A stretch of DNA of 10,564 bases from Elusimicrobiota bacterium. Lineage in GTDB: Bacteria; Elusimicrobiota; Elusimicrobia; FEN-1173. A program made the position numbers and the translations under genes. Location: assembly GCA_016207625.1 (NCBI GenBank), contig JACQPF010000102.1, positions 1-10,564 on the forward strand. Reading direction: 5' to 3'. The notes beneath the pieces were generated by a model. The model did not search any database. It was not told the origin of the DNA and worked only from the letters and a program-made list of their open reading frames with translations. This document shows positions 1-6,998 of this stretch, one piece after another; position 1 is the stretch's first letter, and each line of letters opens with the position of its first letter.

Positions 1-661
1 CCTCTTCCTTGCTCATGCCCAGGCCCACCTCGCGGCGCACGGCGGCCCGGTCGGTTTCGGAAGCGCCCTGGGATTGGCGGGGCGTGGGCTCGCCGAGAGG
101 TTTATCGGACAAGAAGTCCAGGCGCTGCCCCTCGGGCACCAAAACTTCCGCGCCGTCTTTCATGAGGGCCACGCTGCCTTCGGCGACGTCCAGGAAGCCC
201 TTTTCGCCGTTCATGTCGCATCCGATTTCAAAGACGGTTCCCCGCACCGACGCGGCGGCCAGGGGGGTGCGCACTTCAAACTTATTGTCCCGCTTCAGTT
301 TCCGGATCATGGACTTGACCCGCCCGAAGTCCAGCCCGAACACCCGGCTTTGGCCGGACTCCTTCACCGTCAGGCGGCTTTCCGCCCAGAGCATCATCTT
401 GGAGCCGTCCGTCATGCGGAGCTCGGCCTGGGCTCTCTTCCCGGTGCGGATCACGTCGCCGGCGTTGAGCTGGAGGCCCGCTTTGGCGGGAGCCCACTTG
501 TCCGGCTGTTGGGAGCGTTGAACGTCGACGGGAGGCCGGAAGGACTTCAAAGTGACGATGTCGGCGAAGGCGGTGGCGGTGGAAACGAAAAAAGCGAAAG
601 CCGCGACGGCGGCGATGGGGAAGGGGAGACGGAAGCTGTGGAATGAAGTCGTTCGTGTCAT
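1..661 (-). CDS. Exported FecR-domain protein (3' end beyond window)
   Basis: This gene begins at ATG 661-659 and is still open at the left edge, so 220 residues are visible and the C-terminus is missing. The start is supported by an AGGA four bases upstream and by the signal peptide that follows: a basic N-terminus (MTRTTSFHSFRL), a hydrophobic run at about residues 13-31, and a likely AFA cleavage site before Asp34. Residues about 62-165 form a FecR domain. They contain LNAGDVIRTG near 65-74 (threshold-type FecR opening), a beta-rich middle with LRMTDGS, and the family hallmark TPLAAASVRGTVFEI at 132-146. After residue 185 the chain becomes polar and low in complexity. FecR domains occur in sigma-regulator proteins and in many secreted or periplasmic proteins. 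This one has no N-terminal cytoplasmic FecR-type anti-sigma region, and no ECF sigma gene is visible, so I favour a periplasmic or envelope protein of unknown function. It has its own promoter with a CRP-type operator. Confidence 0.85.
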   Translation of the reverse strand, partial: MTRTTSFHSFRLPFPIAAVAAFAFFVSTATAFADIVTLKSFRPPVDVQRSQQPDKWAPAKAGLQLNAGDVIRTGKRAQAELRMTDGSKMMLWAESRLTVKESGQSRVFGLDFGRVKSMIRKLKRDNKFEVRTPLAAASVRGTVFEIGCDMNGEKGFLDVAEGSVALMKDGAEVLVPEGQRLDFLSDKPLGEPTPRQSQGASETDRAAVRREVGLGMSKEE

Positions 662-707
662 TGGATCCTGCTGTGGAACCACCCTCATAGATTTCCCTTG
701 CCACCCA

Positions 708-736
708 AGTTTATATGAGGTGCGGGTCGTTGTCAA
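708..736 (-). promoter_or_regulatory. Sigma70-like promoter for the FecR-domain gene
   Basis: Reading the minus strand, a perfect -35 hexamer TTGACA lies at 736-731. It is followed by TATAAA at 715-710 (15-bp spacer) or, with an ideal 17-bp spacer, TAAACT at 713-708. Either gives a predicted transcription start near 700-704, about 40 bases upstream of the ATG at 661. The promoter lies between the tatD stop and the FecR-domain start and reads only toward the latter. The hexamers are seen directly; use in vivo is inferred. Confidence 0.65.
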
Positions 737-737
737 T

Positions 738-753
738 TGTGATTTTGATCACA
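738..753. promoter_or_regulatory. CRP-type operator, TGTGA-N6-TCACA
   Basis: The 16-bp core reads TGTGATTTTGATCACA, with both half-sites identical to the E. coli CRP consensus and the canonical 6-bp spacer. It ends one base before the -35 hexamer. With a transcription start at 701-704 its centre falls near -41.5 to -44.5, the position of class II CRP-activated promoters. A CRP/FNR-superfamily activator responding to cAMP or a related signal is inferred; the regulator is not in this window. The palindrome could alternatively be a weak hairpin after tatD, but it has no T-tract. Confidence 0.65.
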
Positions 754-764
754 CCAATACAGGA

Positions 765-1565
765 TTAATTCTTGAGGGAAAATAGGTTTTCCGCGTTCCG
801 GGTGGTTTGAGTTTCGACCTCGTCCGGGGAGAGGTTTTTCAGCTCGGCCAGAGCGGACGCGACGGACTTGATGTGGGAAGGTTCGTTCCTCCCGCCCCGG
901 TGGCCCTGCGGCGGGAGGTAGGGGCAATCCGTCTCAAGGACGAGGCGGTCCAGCGGGACCTCTTTGATGACCGCGCGCAGGGCGGAGGCGTTGGGATAGG
1001 TGAGCGGACCGTCGACGCCGATGAAAAAACCCAGGTCCATGAGGGCGCGGGCGGAATCGAGCGACCCTTGAAAACAGTGGGCGACTCCCGAAAGACCATC
1101 GGGGGAAGGGAAGCGGGCCTTCAAGATCCCGATCATATCCGTCTGGGCGGCGCGAGAGGAGGGATCTTTCTCCCGGCAATGGAGCACCACGGGCTTCGCG
1201 GCGTCCCGGGCGGCCGCGAGAAGAGCTTGAAAAACGCGTTGCTGGAGTTCCGGCGGGTGGCGGCTCCGGAAATAATCGAGACCGATCTCCCCCACGGCCA
1301 CGATTTGGGGATGCCGGAGGACCGCGGCCAGCCGTCGGGGAAATTCCTCGTCAAATTCGTCGGCATGATGGGGGTGTAGCCCGGCCGCCCAAAAGACCCG
1401 TCCGGGATGGCCTTCGGCCAAGGTCCGGGCCTTCTCCCAGAGCGGCTCATGATACGCGATTTCCACGACCGTCCGGACGTCCGCGTCCAAAGCGCGCTGG
1501 AGGGCTTCTTCGCGGTCGGCGTCGAACTGCGGATCCGTGAGATGTACGTGCGTGTCGACGAGCAT
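765..1565 (-). CDS. tatD: TatD-family metal-dependent deoxyribonuclease / hydrolase
   Basis: This 266-residue protein has the usual TatD length (about 255-265). It is a TIM-barrel metallo-hydrolase of the amidohydrolase superfamily; characterised members are Mg-dependent 3'-5' exonucleases with roles in DNA repair or turnover. Metal ligands are visible in order: the HVH pair (His6, His8) in DTHVHL, Glu93 in VGEIGLDY, His129 in PVVLHCR, His163 in AHCF and Asp213 in ETDCPYLPP, followed by GHRGGRNEP. The start MLVDTHVHL is typical of the family. No Shine-Dalgarno sequence precedes the ATG. Instead the foot of a long inverted repeat lies 12 bases upstream, so translation may be weak or coupled to something else. 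Placement after metG is common in bacteria. Which of the many TatD paralogues this represents (TatD, YcfH or YjjV type) cannot be settled, although the metG neighbourhood favours the YcfH type. Confidence 0.93.
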   Translation of the reverse strand: MLVDTHVHLTDPQFDADREEALQRALDADVRTVVEIAYHEPLWEKARTLAEGHPGRVFWAAGLHPHHADEFDEEFPRRLAAVLRHPQIVAVGEIGLDYFRSRHPPELQQRVFQALLAAARDAAKPVVLHCREKDPSSRAAQTDMIGILKARFPSPDGLSGVAHCFQGSLDSARALMDLGFFIGVDGPLTYPNASALRAVIKEVPLDRLVLETDCPYLPPQGHRGGRNEPSHIKSVASALAELKNLSPDEVETQTTRNAENLFSLKN

Positions 1566-1577
1566 GACGCTAAGGAG

Positions 1578-1678
1578 CTATCTCAAAGCCCGCCGGCGGG
1601 GACTTCCCTCCGGCAGCCACGGCCCGCCCTCCGGCCTAGGTGCCTGCGGGAAGTCCCCGCCGTCGGTCTTTGAGATAG
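1578..1678. repeat. 101-bp imperfect palindrome between metG and tatD
   Basis: The arms 1578-1608 and 1648-1678 are 31 bases each and inverted, with only two mismatches. The outer end reads CTATCTCAAAG and the inner end GGCGGGGACTTCCC. The 39-base centre is GC-rich and can pair partly with itself. The repeat fills nearly the whole gap between the metG stop (1682-1684) and the tatD ATG (1563-1565). A TA dinucleotide lies one base inside each outer end, which would fit a TA-targeting miniature element, but this is only suggestive. No T-tract follows on either strand, so it is not a standard intrinsic terminator. As RNA it would be a strong hairpin that could protect the upstream mRNA or hinder tatD translation. 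Confidence 0.8.
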
Positions 1679-1681
1679 GCA

Positions 1682-3229
1682 TTAATTCCCGCCGTTGACG
1701 TCTTTTCTGGGAAAGAGGGGAGCGCCTTTTTGGACGGTTTGGCCGTCCTGGAAAGAAACAGCGCCGGTCCGCAGGATTTCCGCGCCCGCGCGGGGCAAGT
1801 CCCCGGTTTCTCCCAGTTGTTTCCACATCTCCAGGGCGATGGAGGGCATCACCGGCTGAAGGAGGACGGCGACGAACTTCAAAACGCGCAGGACTTCATG
1901 GAGCGACCGCAGGGCCGCCGGGAGGTCCGTCTTGGCCGTTTTCCAGGGAGCCTGGTCGTCCATGTACTTGTTGCAAGCGTTCACCAAATCGATGACGTTC
2001 TGCAGGGCCTCATGGAAAGCCAGCCGGTCCATGGCCGAGTCCACGGCTTGGACCACGGTCCGCACGCGATCTTGGTTCAACAGCTCCGGCGGAAGGGCGA
2101 GGCCGGGGACCTTGCTCCCATTGTTCTTCTCCACGAGGTTCAGCGTGCGGTTGAGGAGGTTCCCCAAGGCGTTGGCCAGCTCCGCGTTGTAGCGCCCGAG
2201 GAGGGCCCGCTGGGAAAAATCGCCGTCTCCCCCGAAGGGGACTTCCCGCAGGACGAAATAGCGCAGGGGGTCCACGCCGTATTCGTCCGCCACCCGGTGC
2301 GGGTTCACCACGTTCCCTTTGGATTTGGACATCTTGTCCCCCTCCACCGTCCACCAGCCGTGGGCGAAGACCTGTTTGGGCAGGGGGAGGCCCAACGACA
2401 TCAGCATGGCCGGCCAGATGACGGAATGGAAACGGAAGATCTCCTTGCCCACCAGGTGCACGTCGGCCGGCCAAATCGTTTCAAACGGCGCGCCCGTCAC
2501 TCCGTTGCCGGACAAATATCCGGGGGCGGAAATATAGTTCAAGAGAGCGTCGAACCACACGTAGATGGTGTGCCGGGAATCCGAGGGGATCGGGACGCCC
2601 CATTTCACCTTCACGCGCGAGACGGACAAGTCGCGCAGGCCGCTTTTCACGAAGTTGCTGATTTCGCTGGCCCGGAAGCTCGGCGCCAGGAAACCCGGGT
2701 TTTTTTCGTAATATTCAAGGAGCGGTCGCTCGTATTTGGATAGGCGGAAGAAATAACTGTCTTCCTTCAGTTTCTCGACCGGGCGGGCGCAATCGGGGCA
2801 TTTGCCCTCCGCCAGCTCCGACTCCGACCAGAAGGTCTCGCAGGGCACGCAGTACCAATCCTCATACGTGCCCATGTATATGTCTCCGGAGGCCCGCATC
2901 TTCTCGAAAGCGGCCTGGACGACTTTTTCGTGCCGTTCGGACGTGGTGCGGATGAAATCGTCGTTGGAGATGTTCAGCCTCTTCCACAAGCGCTGGAATT
3001 CCCCCACCACGTGGTCCGTATAGGCCTGGGGCGTCTGCCCCCGGTCGGAGGCCGCCTGGACGATTTTGGAACCGTGCTCGTCCGTTCCGGTCAAATAGAA
3101 AACGTTTTCGCCGCGCAGGCGCTTCCAGCGGGCCAGGACGTCCGCGGCGATGGTGGTGTAGGCGTGCCCGATGTGGGGAACGTCGTTGACGTAATAGATG
3201 GGCGTTGTGATGTAGAAGGTCTTGTTCAT
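1682..3229 (-). CDS. metG: Methionyl-tRNA synthetase
   Basis: This 515-residue class I aminoacyl-tRNA synthetase charges tRNA-Met with methionine in the cytoplasm. Visible elements, in order: the HIGH signature at 19-22 within VPHIGHAYTT; LTGTDEHG at 46-53; a single zinc knuckle of four cysteines (127, 130, 144, 147) in the connective peptide; YVWFDALLNY around 223-232; the KMSKS loop at 299-303 (DKMSKSKGNVV); and the helical anticodon-binding domain after about 350. The protein stops near residue 515, so it lacks the C-terminal EMAP/Trbp-like dimerisation domain of the roughly 650-680-residue forms. It begins seven bases after the holB stop codon (6-nt gap), with an AT-rich stretch instead of a recognisable Shine-Dalgarno, so translational coupling to holB is likely. 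Confidence 0.97.
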   Translation of the reverse strand: MNKTFYITTPIYYVNDVPHIGHAYTTIAADVLARWKRLRGENVFYLTGTDEHGSKIVQAASDRGQTPQAYTDHVVGEFQRLWKRLNISNDDFIRTTSERHEKVVQAAFEKMRASGDIYMGTYEDWYCVPCETFWSESELAEGKCPDCARPVEKLKEDSYFFRLSKYERPLLEYYEKNPGFLAPSFRASEISNFVKSGLRDLSVSRVKVKWGVPIPSDSRHTIYVWFDALLNYISAPGYLSGNGVTGAPFETIWPADVHLVGKEIFRFHSVIWPAMLMSLGLPLPKQVFAHGWWTVEGDKMSKSKGNVVNPHRVADEYGVDPLRYFVLREVPFGGDGDFSQRALLGRYNAELANALGNLLNRTLNLVEKNNGSKVPGLALPPELLNQDRVRTVVQAVDSAMDRLAFHEALQNVIDLVNACNKYMDDQAPWKTAKTDLPAALRSLHEVLRVLKFVAVLLQPVMPSIALEMWKQLGETGDLPRAGAEILRTGAVSFQDGQTVQKGAPLFPRKDVNGGN

Positions 3230-3235
3230 AATTTT

Positions 3236-4210
3236 TTATACCATTCGTGGCTTCCGCTGTCTATCATCCCAACGGATCCGAAGGAGGAGGGCCTCGATGA
3301 TGAGCTGGGGCGTCACGTTTTGCTTCAGCTGATGCAACGCGTCGAGGGCGCGGCGCAGGGACTCCGGGCGCCTTCGCCCCTGGTGAAGCTCCGCCTGGAA
3401 TCGAGCCAGGAGCCGGCGCAAGAAGCGTTCCGCGGCCTCCCGCGCCACGCGCGGGTTTTGGAACTGCTCGCAGAAAGACAAGAGTTCGCTGAGCGAAGCG
3501 GACTCCCAATCGAAATCCAGCTCTTCTCCTTCCTGCAATAGGGCCAGGGCCCGGCCGGGGGACCCTTCCGACCCGAGGGCCGCCGTCTGCGCGGCGTCCT
3601 CCGTGATCCCCGCCTCTTTCATTTTTAAAAAGCCGACGATGTCCCGCAGGGGGAGGGGCCGGAAACGGACCCATTGGCACCGGGAGCGGATGGTCCCCAG
3701 CAGTTGGCCGGCGTCGGCGGCGATGAGGACCAAATGGGTGTTGGGGGGCGGCTCTTCCAATATCTTCAAAAGCGCGTGGGCGGCCGCTTCCACCAAGCTC
3801 TCGGCCGGGTCCAAGATCACGATTTTCCTCTGCGCTTCGAACGGTTTCATCCGCAAGGACCGTTCCATCTCCCGCACGGTATCGATTTTGAGGGCCTTCT
3901 GCTTTTCGACGGGTTCTTTCAGGAGTTGCGCTTGGTATTCGAAATTCATCCAGAGGACGTCGGGATGGTTGAACGCGGAGATCTTCCGGCACCCCGGACA
4001 GGCTTCGCAGGCCTCCAAAGGCGTGACGGGGCGCCGGCAATTCAACAGCTTGGCCCACCGGAGGGCCGCCGTTTTCTTCCCCACGCCGTCCGGGCCGACG
4101 AACAGATAGGCGTGGGGGATGCGGTCCTCTTTGATGGCCGATAGCAATATCGAGCAGGCCTGGTCCTGGCCGAGGATGTCCCGGAACGATGTGTCCTTGA
4201 GCGGGATCAG
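3236..4210 (-). CDS. holB: DNA polymerase III delta' subunit, CTG start likely
   Basis: HolB is a clamp-loader subunit that helps load the sliding clamp onto DNA. From CTG 4210 the protein is 324 residues, normal for the family. Visible features: the N-terminal SFRDILGQDQA (8-18) typical of clamp loaders; a Walker A motif GPDGVGKKT (39-47); zinc-module cysteines 58, 68, 71 and 74; ILEEPP in the sensor/Walker B region; and an SRCQWVRF motif. The first conventional start in frame is TTG 4147, which would delete the conserved SFRDILGQ segment. Upstream of that, the frame is open only back to a stop just before GGA-TTT-CCT. CTG 4210-4208 overlaps the tmk stop as CTGA and has GAGGA six bases upstream, so it is the best candidate. 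A close alternative is clamp-loader subunit DnaX, but the short length and position next to tmk favour HolB. Confidence 0.92.
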   Translation of the reverse strand: MIPLKDTSFRDILGQDQACSILLSAIKEDRIPHAYLFVGPDGVGKKTAALRWAKLLNCRRPVTPLEACEACPGCRKISAFNHPDVLWMNFEYQAQLLKEPVEKQKALKIDTVREMERSLRMKPFEAQRKIVILDPAESLVEAAAHALLKILEEPPPNTHLVLIAADAGQLLGTIRSRCQWVRFRPLPLRDIVGFLKMKEAGITEDAAQTAALGSEGSPGRALALLQEGEELDFDWESASLSELLSFCEQFQNPRVAREAAERFLRRLLARFQAELHQGRRRPESLRRALDALHQLKQNVTPQLIIEALLLRIRWDDRQRKPRMV

Positions 4211-4857
4211 AGGAAATCCTCAACGACCCGAACGACGCGCGCGTGGACGCGATCAGCACCCGCTTCCCACCGGACCCTGCGGACCCGGCGAGGTTCCCGC
4301 CGGGCGATGGCCAGGAATCCTTGCCGGACGCGCTTGTGAAAGTCCAGGGGCTCCCTCTCCAGGCGGTCTCCGCCGGCATGCCGGCGGCCCCGGTCGACGA
4401 TCTTCTTGCCCAGCGTGCGGGCCTTCGACAGGCCTTTTTCCACCGGCACGTCCAGCAGGATCGTCAAATCGGGACGAAGCCCCCCCGTGGCGATGCGGTT
4501 GAGTTCCCGGATTTGCGGGAGAGGCAGCCCTCTTCCGTAGCCCTGATAGGCCTCGGTGGAGTCCGTGTATCTCTCGCAGACCACGGCGCAGCCCCGCTCG
4601 AGGGCCGGGCGGATGGTTTCGGCGACGTGCTGCGCCCGGGCGGCCTCATAGAGAAAGAGTTCCGTCATGGGGGCGATTCGGCTGGACGGGTGAAGCAGGA
4701 TGTGCCGCACCGCTTCGGCGACACCGGTGCCGCCCGGTTCGCGGCTGCGCACGGTCTCAAAGCCTTTTTCCTTCAAGAATTCGCAGAGCAGCCTCGCCTG
4801 GGTGCTCTTGCCGCCGCCCTCGGTGCCTTCGAGTGTGATAAAAAGGCCTTTTTTCAT
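4207..4857 (-). CDS. tmk: Thymidylate (dTMP) kinase
   Basis: This 216-residue protein phosphorylates dTMP to dTDP using ATP, an essential step in dTTP supply. Seen directly: the P-loop GTEGGGKST at 11-19; the REPGGT substrate motif at 39-44; ERYTDSTEAYQGYGRGL at 95-111 (the DRY-type motif, here with Glu in place of Asp); DLTILLDV at 130-137; and a LID region at about 150-180 with DRLEREPLDFHKRVRQGF. The stretch RRHAGG (158-163) is extra relative to typical Tmk proteins as I recall them, and it is encoded by a perfect 18-bp palindrome. The C-terminus is unusually rich in Arg and Val. The ATG at 4857 has only a weak AGG seven bases upstream and lies 21 bases after the pilus gene stop, suggesting read-through from the pilus operon. 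Its stop overlaps the proposed holB start, so the two are probably translationally coupled. Confidence 0.96.
   Translation of the reverse strand: MKKGLFITLEGTEGGGKSTQARLLCEFLKEKGFETVRSREPGGTGVAEAVRHILLHPSSRIAPMTELFLYEAARAQHVAETIRPALERGCAVVCERYTDSTEAYQGYGRGLPLPQIRELNRIATGGLRPDLTILLDVPVEKGLSKARTLGKKIVDRGRRHAGGDRLEREPLDFHKRVRQGFLAIARREPRRVRRVRWEAGADRVHARVVRVVEDFL
4210..4221 (-). promoter_or_regulatory. holB ribosome binding site inside a mini-hairpin
   Basis: Minus-strand GAGGA at 4221-4217 lies six bases before CTG 4210. GAGG and CCTC at 4221-4210 can pair around an ATTT loop, masking the site until a ribosome finishing tmk opens it. The bases are seen directly; the coupling is inferred. Confidence 0.5.
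4370..4387. repeat. Perfect 18-bp palindrome inside tmk
   Basis: CCGCCGGCATGCCGGCGG is identical to its reverse complement. It encodes the RRHAGG stretch in the Tmk LID region. It may be a small palindromic repeat inserted in frame, or simply GC-rich coding sequence. Confidence 0.7.
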
Positions 4858-4878
4858 GACGGGACCTATTGAAGCAAA

Positions 4879-6156
4879 TTAACCTTCCAGTTGCCACATG
4901 ACCAGGACGGGTTTTTCTGGAAGTCCGGGAGGAGGGTACAGCGCGAGATTGGGATCGTACGTGAGGTTCCTGCCTCCGCTGAAGCTATTGCCGGGATTAA
5001 TCGATATCCCTGAACAACGCACTCCGTTGAGGTTGAACACTCGTCCCGCCGATCCCGACAAGGAGATGTTCAGCGTCCCCTGTTCCACGAAATAGATCCC
5101 GTTGACCGTGAGGTCGGCCCCGGTCCGGCTGAACGTGATCCGGTTCGTCGCCATCACCGCGATGGAATCACGCGCGCTGGCCGAGTTGGTCCCATTGGCG
5201 TAGACGAAGTTGTCGTCGATGGTGACGTTCCCCTGGGAAGGGCTTCCGGCCGTCCCGCTGCAGACGATGGTCACTCGGCCCTGCACGGTGCCCCGCAGGG
5301 TCAGGTTGCAATTCTGGGCGAAGAGGATGGCCCCCGTGGGCGGAATGGTCACCACGACCGTCGAGCTCACCACGGAGAAAGTCCCCGATCCCCCGACGAC
5401 GTTGAACTGCCATGTTTGATCGGAGGCCGTCATGTGGTTGTAATGCAAAGAATAATACGCGGTGTTGATGGTCGGCCACTGAACCGGAGGAACGAAATTG
5501 TACCGGGCTCCGTTGAACGTTCCTCCGCTTGCCGTCCCTTGGTAATAGACATCGCAGTTCCGCACGGTGCTTCCAACCCCGGTGTGGTTGCCGTTGCTGA
5601 TCACCGGGCCCCCGTTGAACGTCACGTTGCCGCCCGTGATATTGAGAGCGCCGTTGAACCACAGCCCGCCCGTATACGTGACGTTGCCGGCCGATATGCC
5701 GAAGGGACCGTTGATCATGGTGCCGAATCGAGTGAGGTCGGAAACGAACTGGATGAGCCCCGCCAGCCGCTTGATGGAGTTGGGATTGGCGGAGTTGCTC
5801 CCGTATTTGCCCAACGCGCGGATGAAGAGGGTGTGGTTGTCCGGATCGGCTTGAACGGTGACGGTGGAGTAGCCCACGTCATAGAAGACCTCGGCCCGGG
5901 CGAGAGCGGCCGCGTCGTAGTGCCCGTCGTAATGGTCTTGGGAAAACTGCCGCATGAAATCCACGAGGACGTTGTTGGAGAGGGCCCTCGCCGTCTTGAT
6001 CTGCCTTTCCTTGGTGTTCAGGTCGCTCTGCGTAATGGCCCGCTTCATGAACACGCTGACGATGGGGACGAGGAAAACCATGAGGATCAGCACGGAAACA
6101 AAAGCCATTCCCCGGGAATTGCCCATAGCTTTTCGCGCTTCGGCGGCCTCCCTCAC
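4879..6156 (-). CDS. PilX-like pilus assembly protein, beta-rich C-terminus (second copy)
   Basis: This is a 425-residue protein if translated from GTG 6156, which overlaps the upstream stop as GTGA; ATG 6126 would give 415 residues. The N-terminus has a PilX-type layout: a short basic head, then RGMAFVSVLILMVFLVPIVS (15-34), a hydrophobic helix starting after Gly16 that could be a non-canonical prepilin site without the usual Glu at +5. A helical stretch up to about 70 is followed by a compact domain. From about 140 on the chain is Gly/Asn/Thr/Val-rich with repeated NVTYTGG, NITGGNVTFNGG and NVTIDDN motifs, resembling a stacked beta or polymer-like passenger exposed outside the cell. Family knowledge places PilX-like proteins among minor pilins that prime pilus assembly. 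It is the last of five pilus-type genes and is followed directly by tmk. The family assignment is by architecture, not by confident homology. Confidence 0.8.
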   Translation of the reverse strand: MREAAEARKAMGNSRGMAFVSVLILMVFLVPIVSVFMKRAITQSDLNTKERQIKTARALSNNVLVDFMRQFSQDHYDGHYDAAALARAEVFYDVGYSTVTVQADPDNHTLFIRALGKYGSNSANPNSIKRLAGLIQFVSDLTRFGTMINGPFGISAGNVTYTGGLWFNGALNITGGNVTFNGGPVISNGNHTGVGSTVRNCDVYYQGTASGGTFNGARYNFVPPVQWPTINTAYYSLHYNHMTASDQTWQFNVVGGSGTFSVVSSTVVVTIPPTGAILFAQNCNLTLRGTVQGRVTIVCSGTAGSPSQGNVTIDDNFVYANGTNSASARDSIAVMATNRITFSRTGADLTVNGIYFVEQGTLNISLSGSAGRVFNLNGVRCSGISINPGNSFSGGRNLTYDPNLALYPPPGLPEKPVLVMWQLEG

Positions 6157-6998
6157 AGCGCTCTCTTGACCGGGAGGATGGGCGGAGCCAATTGGGTCTC
6201 AAGGCGGAAGTCCTCGCGGCCGTCCTGGTTGCGGTCTTGGGCGATCACGATCCCGATGAAGTTGATGTACCTGCGTTCGTCGACGGTGTCGATGGAGCCG
6301 CTCCGGTTGCCGCCCCCCGTGGGCGGCAGCACCCAGTCGATTTCCCGGGCGGTGATCACGCCGTCGTTTTCTCCGGCGTCCCCCGTGCCGTTCACCCCAT
6401 CCGCACCCAGATCAATGAGCCGCCCGAGGTCCTGAGTCTTGGACCCGAGATAGGTGAACTGGAACGTGCTCACGTTCTGCGCGACGACATCGCGGTTCAG
6501 GTTCCAGCCCGCCCCGTTGTAGTTGAAATCCCGAGTGAGGGTCTTCCCGGTGAGCTCATATCGGCAGGCCACGTCCACTTGGACGTCGTTGTCGTCGTCA
6601 TCGTCCTTATGGTCGTATCCGCCGCGCCAGGTGCTCGTGCCCGCGTAGATGGCGGTGACGTCGCTGTCGTCATCGGTGTCCTGGAGGTTGAGGATGCCGT
6701 CTCCGTCGAAGTCGCCCTGGGGGTTATACGCCGGCGATCGGGTGGAGTCCATGCGGAACTCGATCAGCGTGGAGGACGAGAGGGTCACTTCGTTCAGCTC
6801 CATGACGTCGCGCTCCAGGAAGATGAACGCGCGGCGGAGGTCATCCTGGCTTTGGAGGTTCAGGTTGGAGCGCGTCACGTCCCTGAGAGACGTGGACACG
6901 AATTGAGCGAGGGGGATGGCGACGACGGCGATCACGATCACGACCACCATCGTCTCAACGAGAGTGATGCCGGAGTTGCCGCGCAAAAAGGACTTCAT
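6153..6998 (-). CDS. PilW-like type IV minor prepilin with acidic calcium-type loops
   Basis: This 281-residue protein starts at ATG 6998, which overlaps the upstream stop as TGATG; no Shine-Dalgarno is visible, consistent with coupled translation. The frame is open further upstream, but those codons only shadow the preceding gene. A textbook type III signal is present: RGNSG followed by ITLVE, with cleavage expected after Gly10 and Glu at +5, then a hydrophobic helix to about residue 34. Helical and PilW-like features follow (DDLRRAFIFLERDVMEL at 52-68; VVAQNVSTFQFTYLG at 171-185). Acidic loops are scattered through the middle and end: GDFDGDGILNLQDTDDDSD at 95-113, DHKDDDDDNDVQVD at 129-142, an EF-hand-like NDGVITAREID at 211-221 and DRNQDGREDF at 255-264. 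These resemble thrombospondin type 3 or EF-type calcium loops. The protein would be processed by prepilin peptidase PilD and enter the pilus tip or pseudopilus complex. Confidence 0.87.
   Translation of the reverse strand: MKSFLRGNSGITLVETMVVVIVIAVVAIPLAQFVSTSLRDVTRSNLNLQSQDDLRRAFIFLERDVMELNEVTLSSSTLIEFRMDSTRSPAYNPQGDFDGDGILNLQDTDDDSDVTAIYAGTSTWRGGYDHKDDDDDNDVQVDVACRYELTGKTLTRDFNYNGAGWNLNRDVVAQNVSTFQFTYLGSKTQDLGRLIDLGADGVNGTGDAGENDGVITAREIDWVLPPTGGGNRSGSIDTVDERRYINFIGIVIAQDRNQDGREDFRLETQLAPPILPVKRAL

Noticed and set aside
282..704. Minus-strand 140-residue open frame over the left-end gene
   Set aside because: It is out of frame with the FecR domain; its Arg/His-rich translation is a frame shadow.
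738..753. FNR box rather than CRP box
   Set aside because: FNR prefers TTGAT-N4-ATCAA; the half-sites here are TGTGA and TCACA, matching CRP.
1578..1678. Intrinsic terminator after metG
   Set aside because: The stem is strong but much longer than normal, has a 39-base centre and no following T-run on either strand.
1730..2743. Plus-strand open frame of 337 residues opposite metG
   Set aside because: It lies entirely antisense to a clear methionyl-tRNA synthetase, has no ribosome binding site or recognisable domain, and is rich in the His/Gln/Arg/Val mix typical of shadow frames in GC-rich DNA.
3264..4379. Minus-strand 371-residue open frame spanning holB and the tmk end
   Set aside because: It is a +1 shadow lacking the Walker A, zinc and sensor motifs that the holB frame contains.
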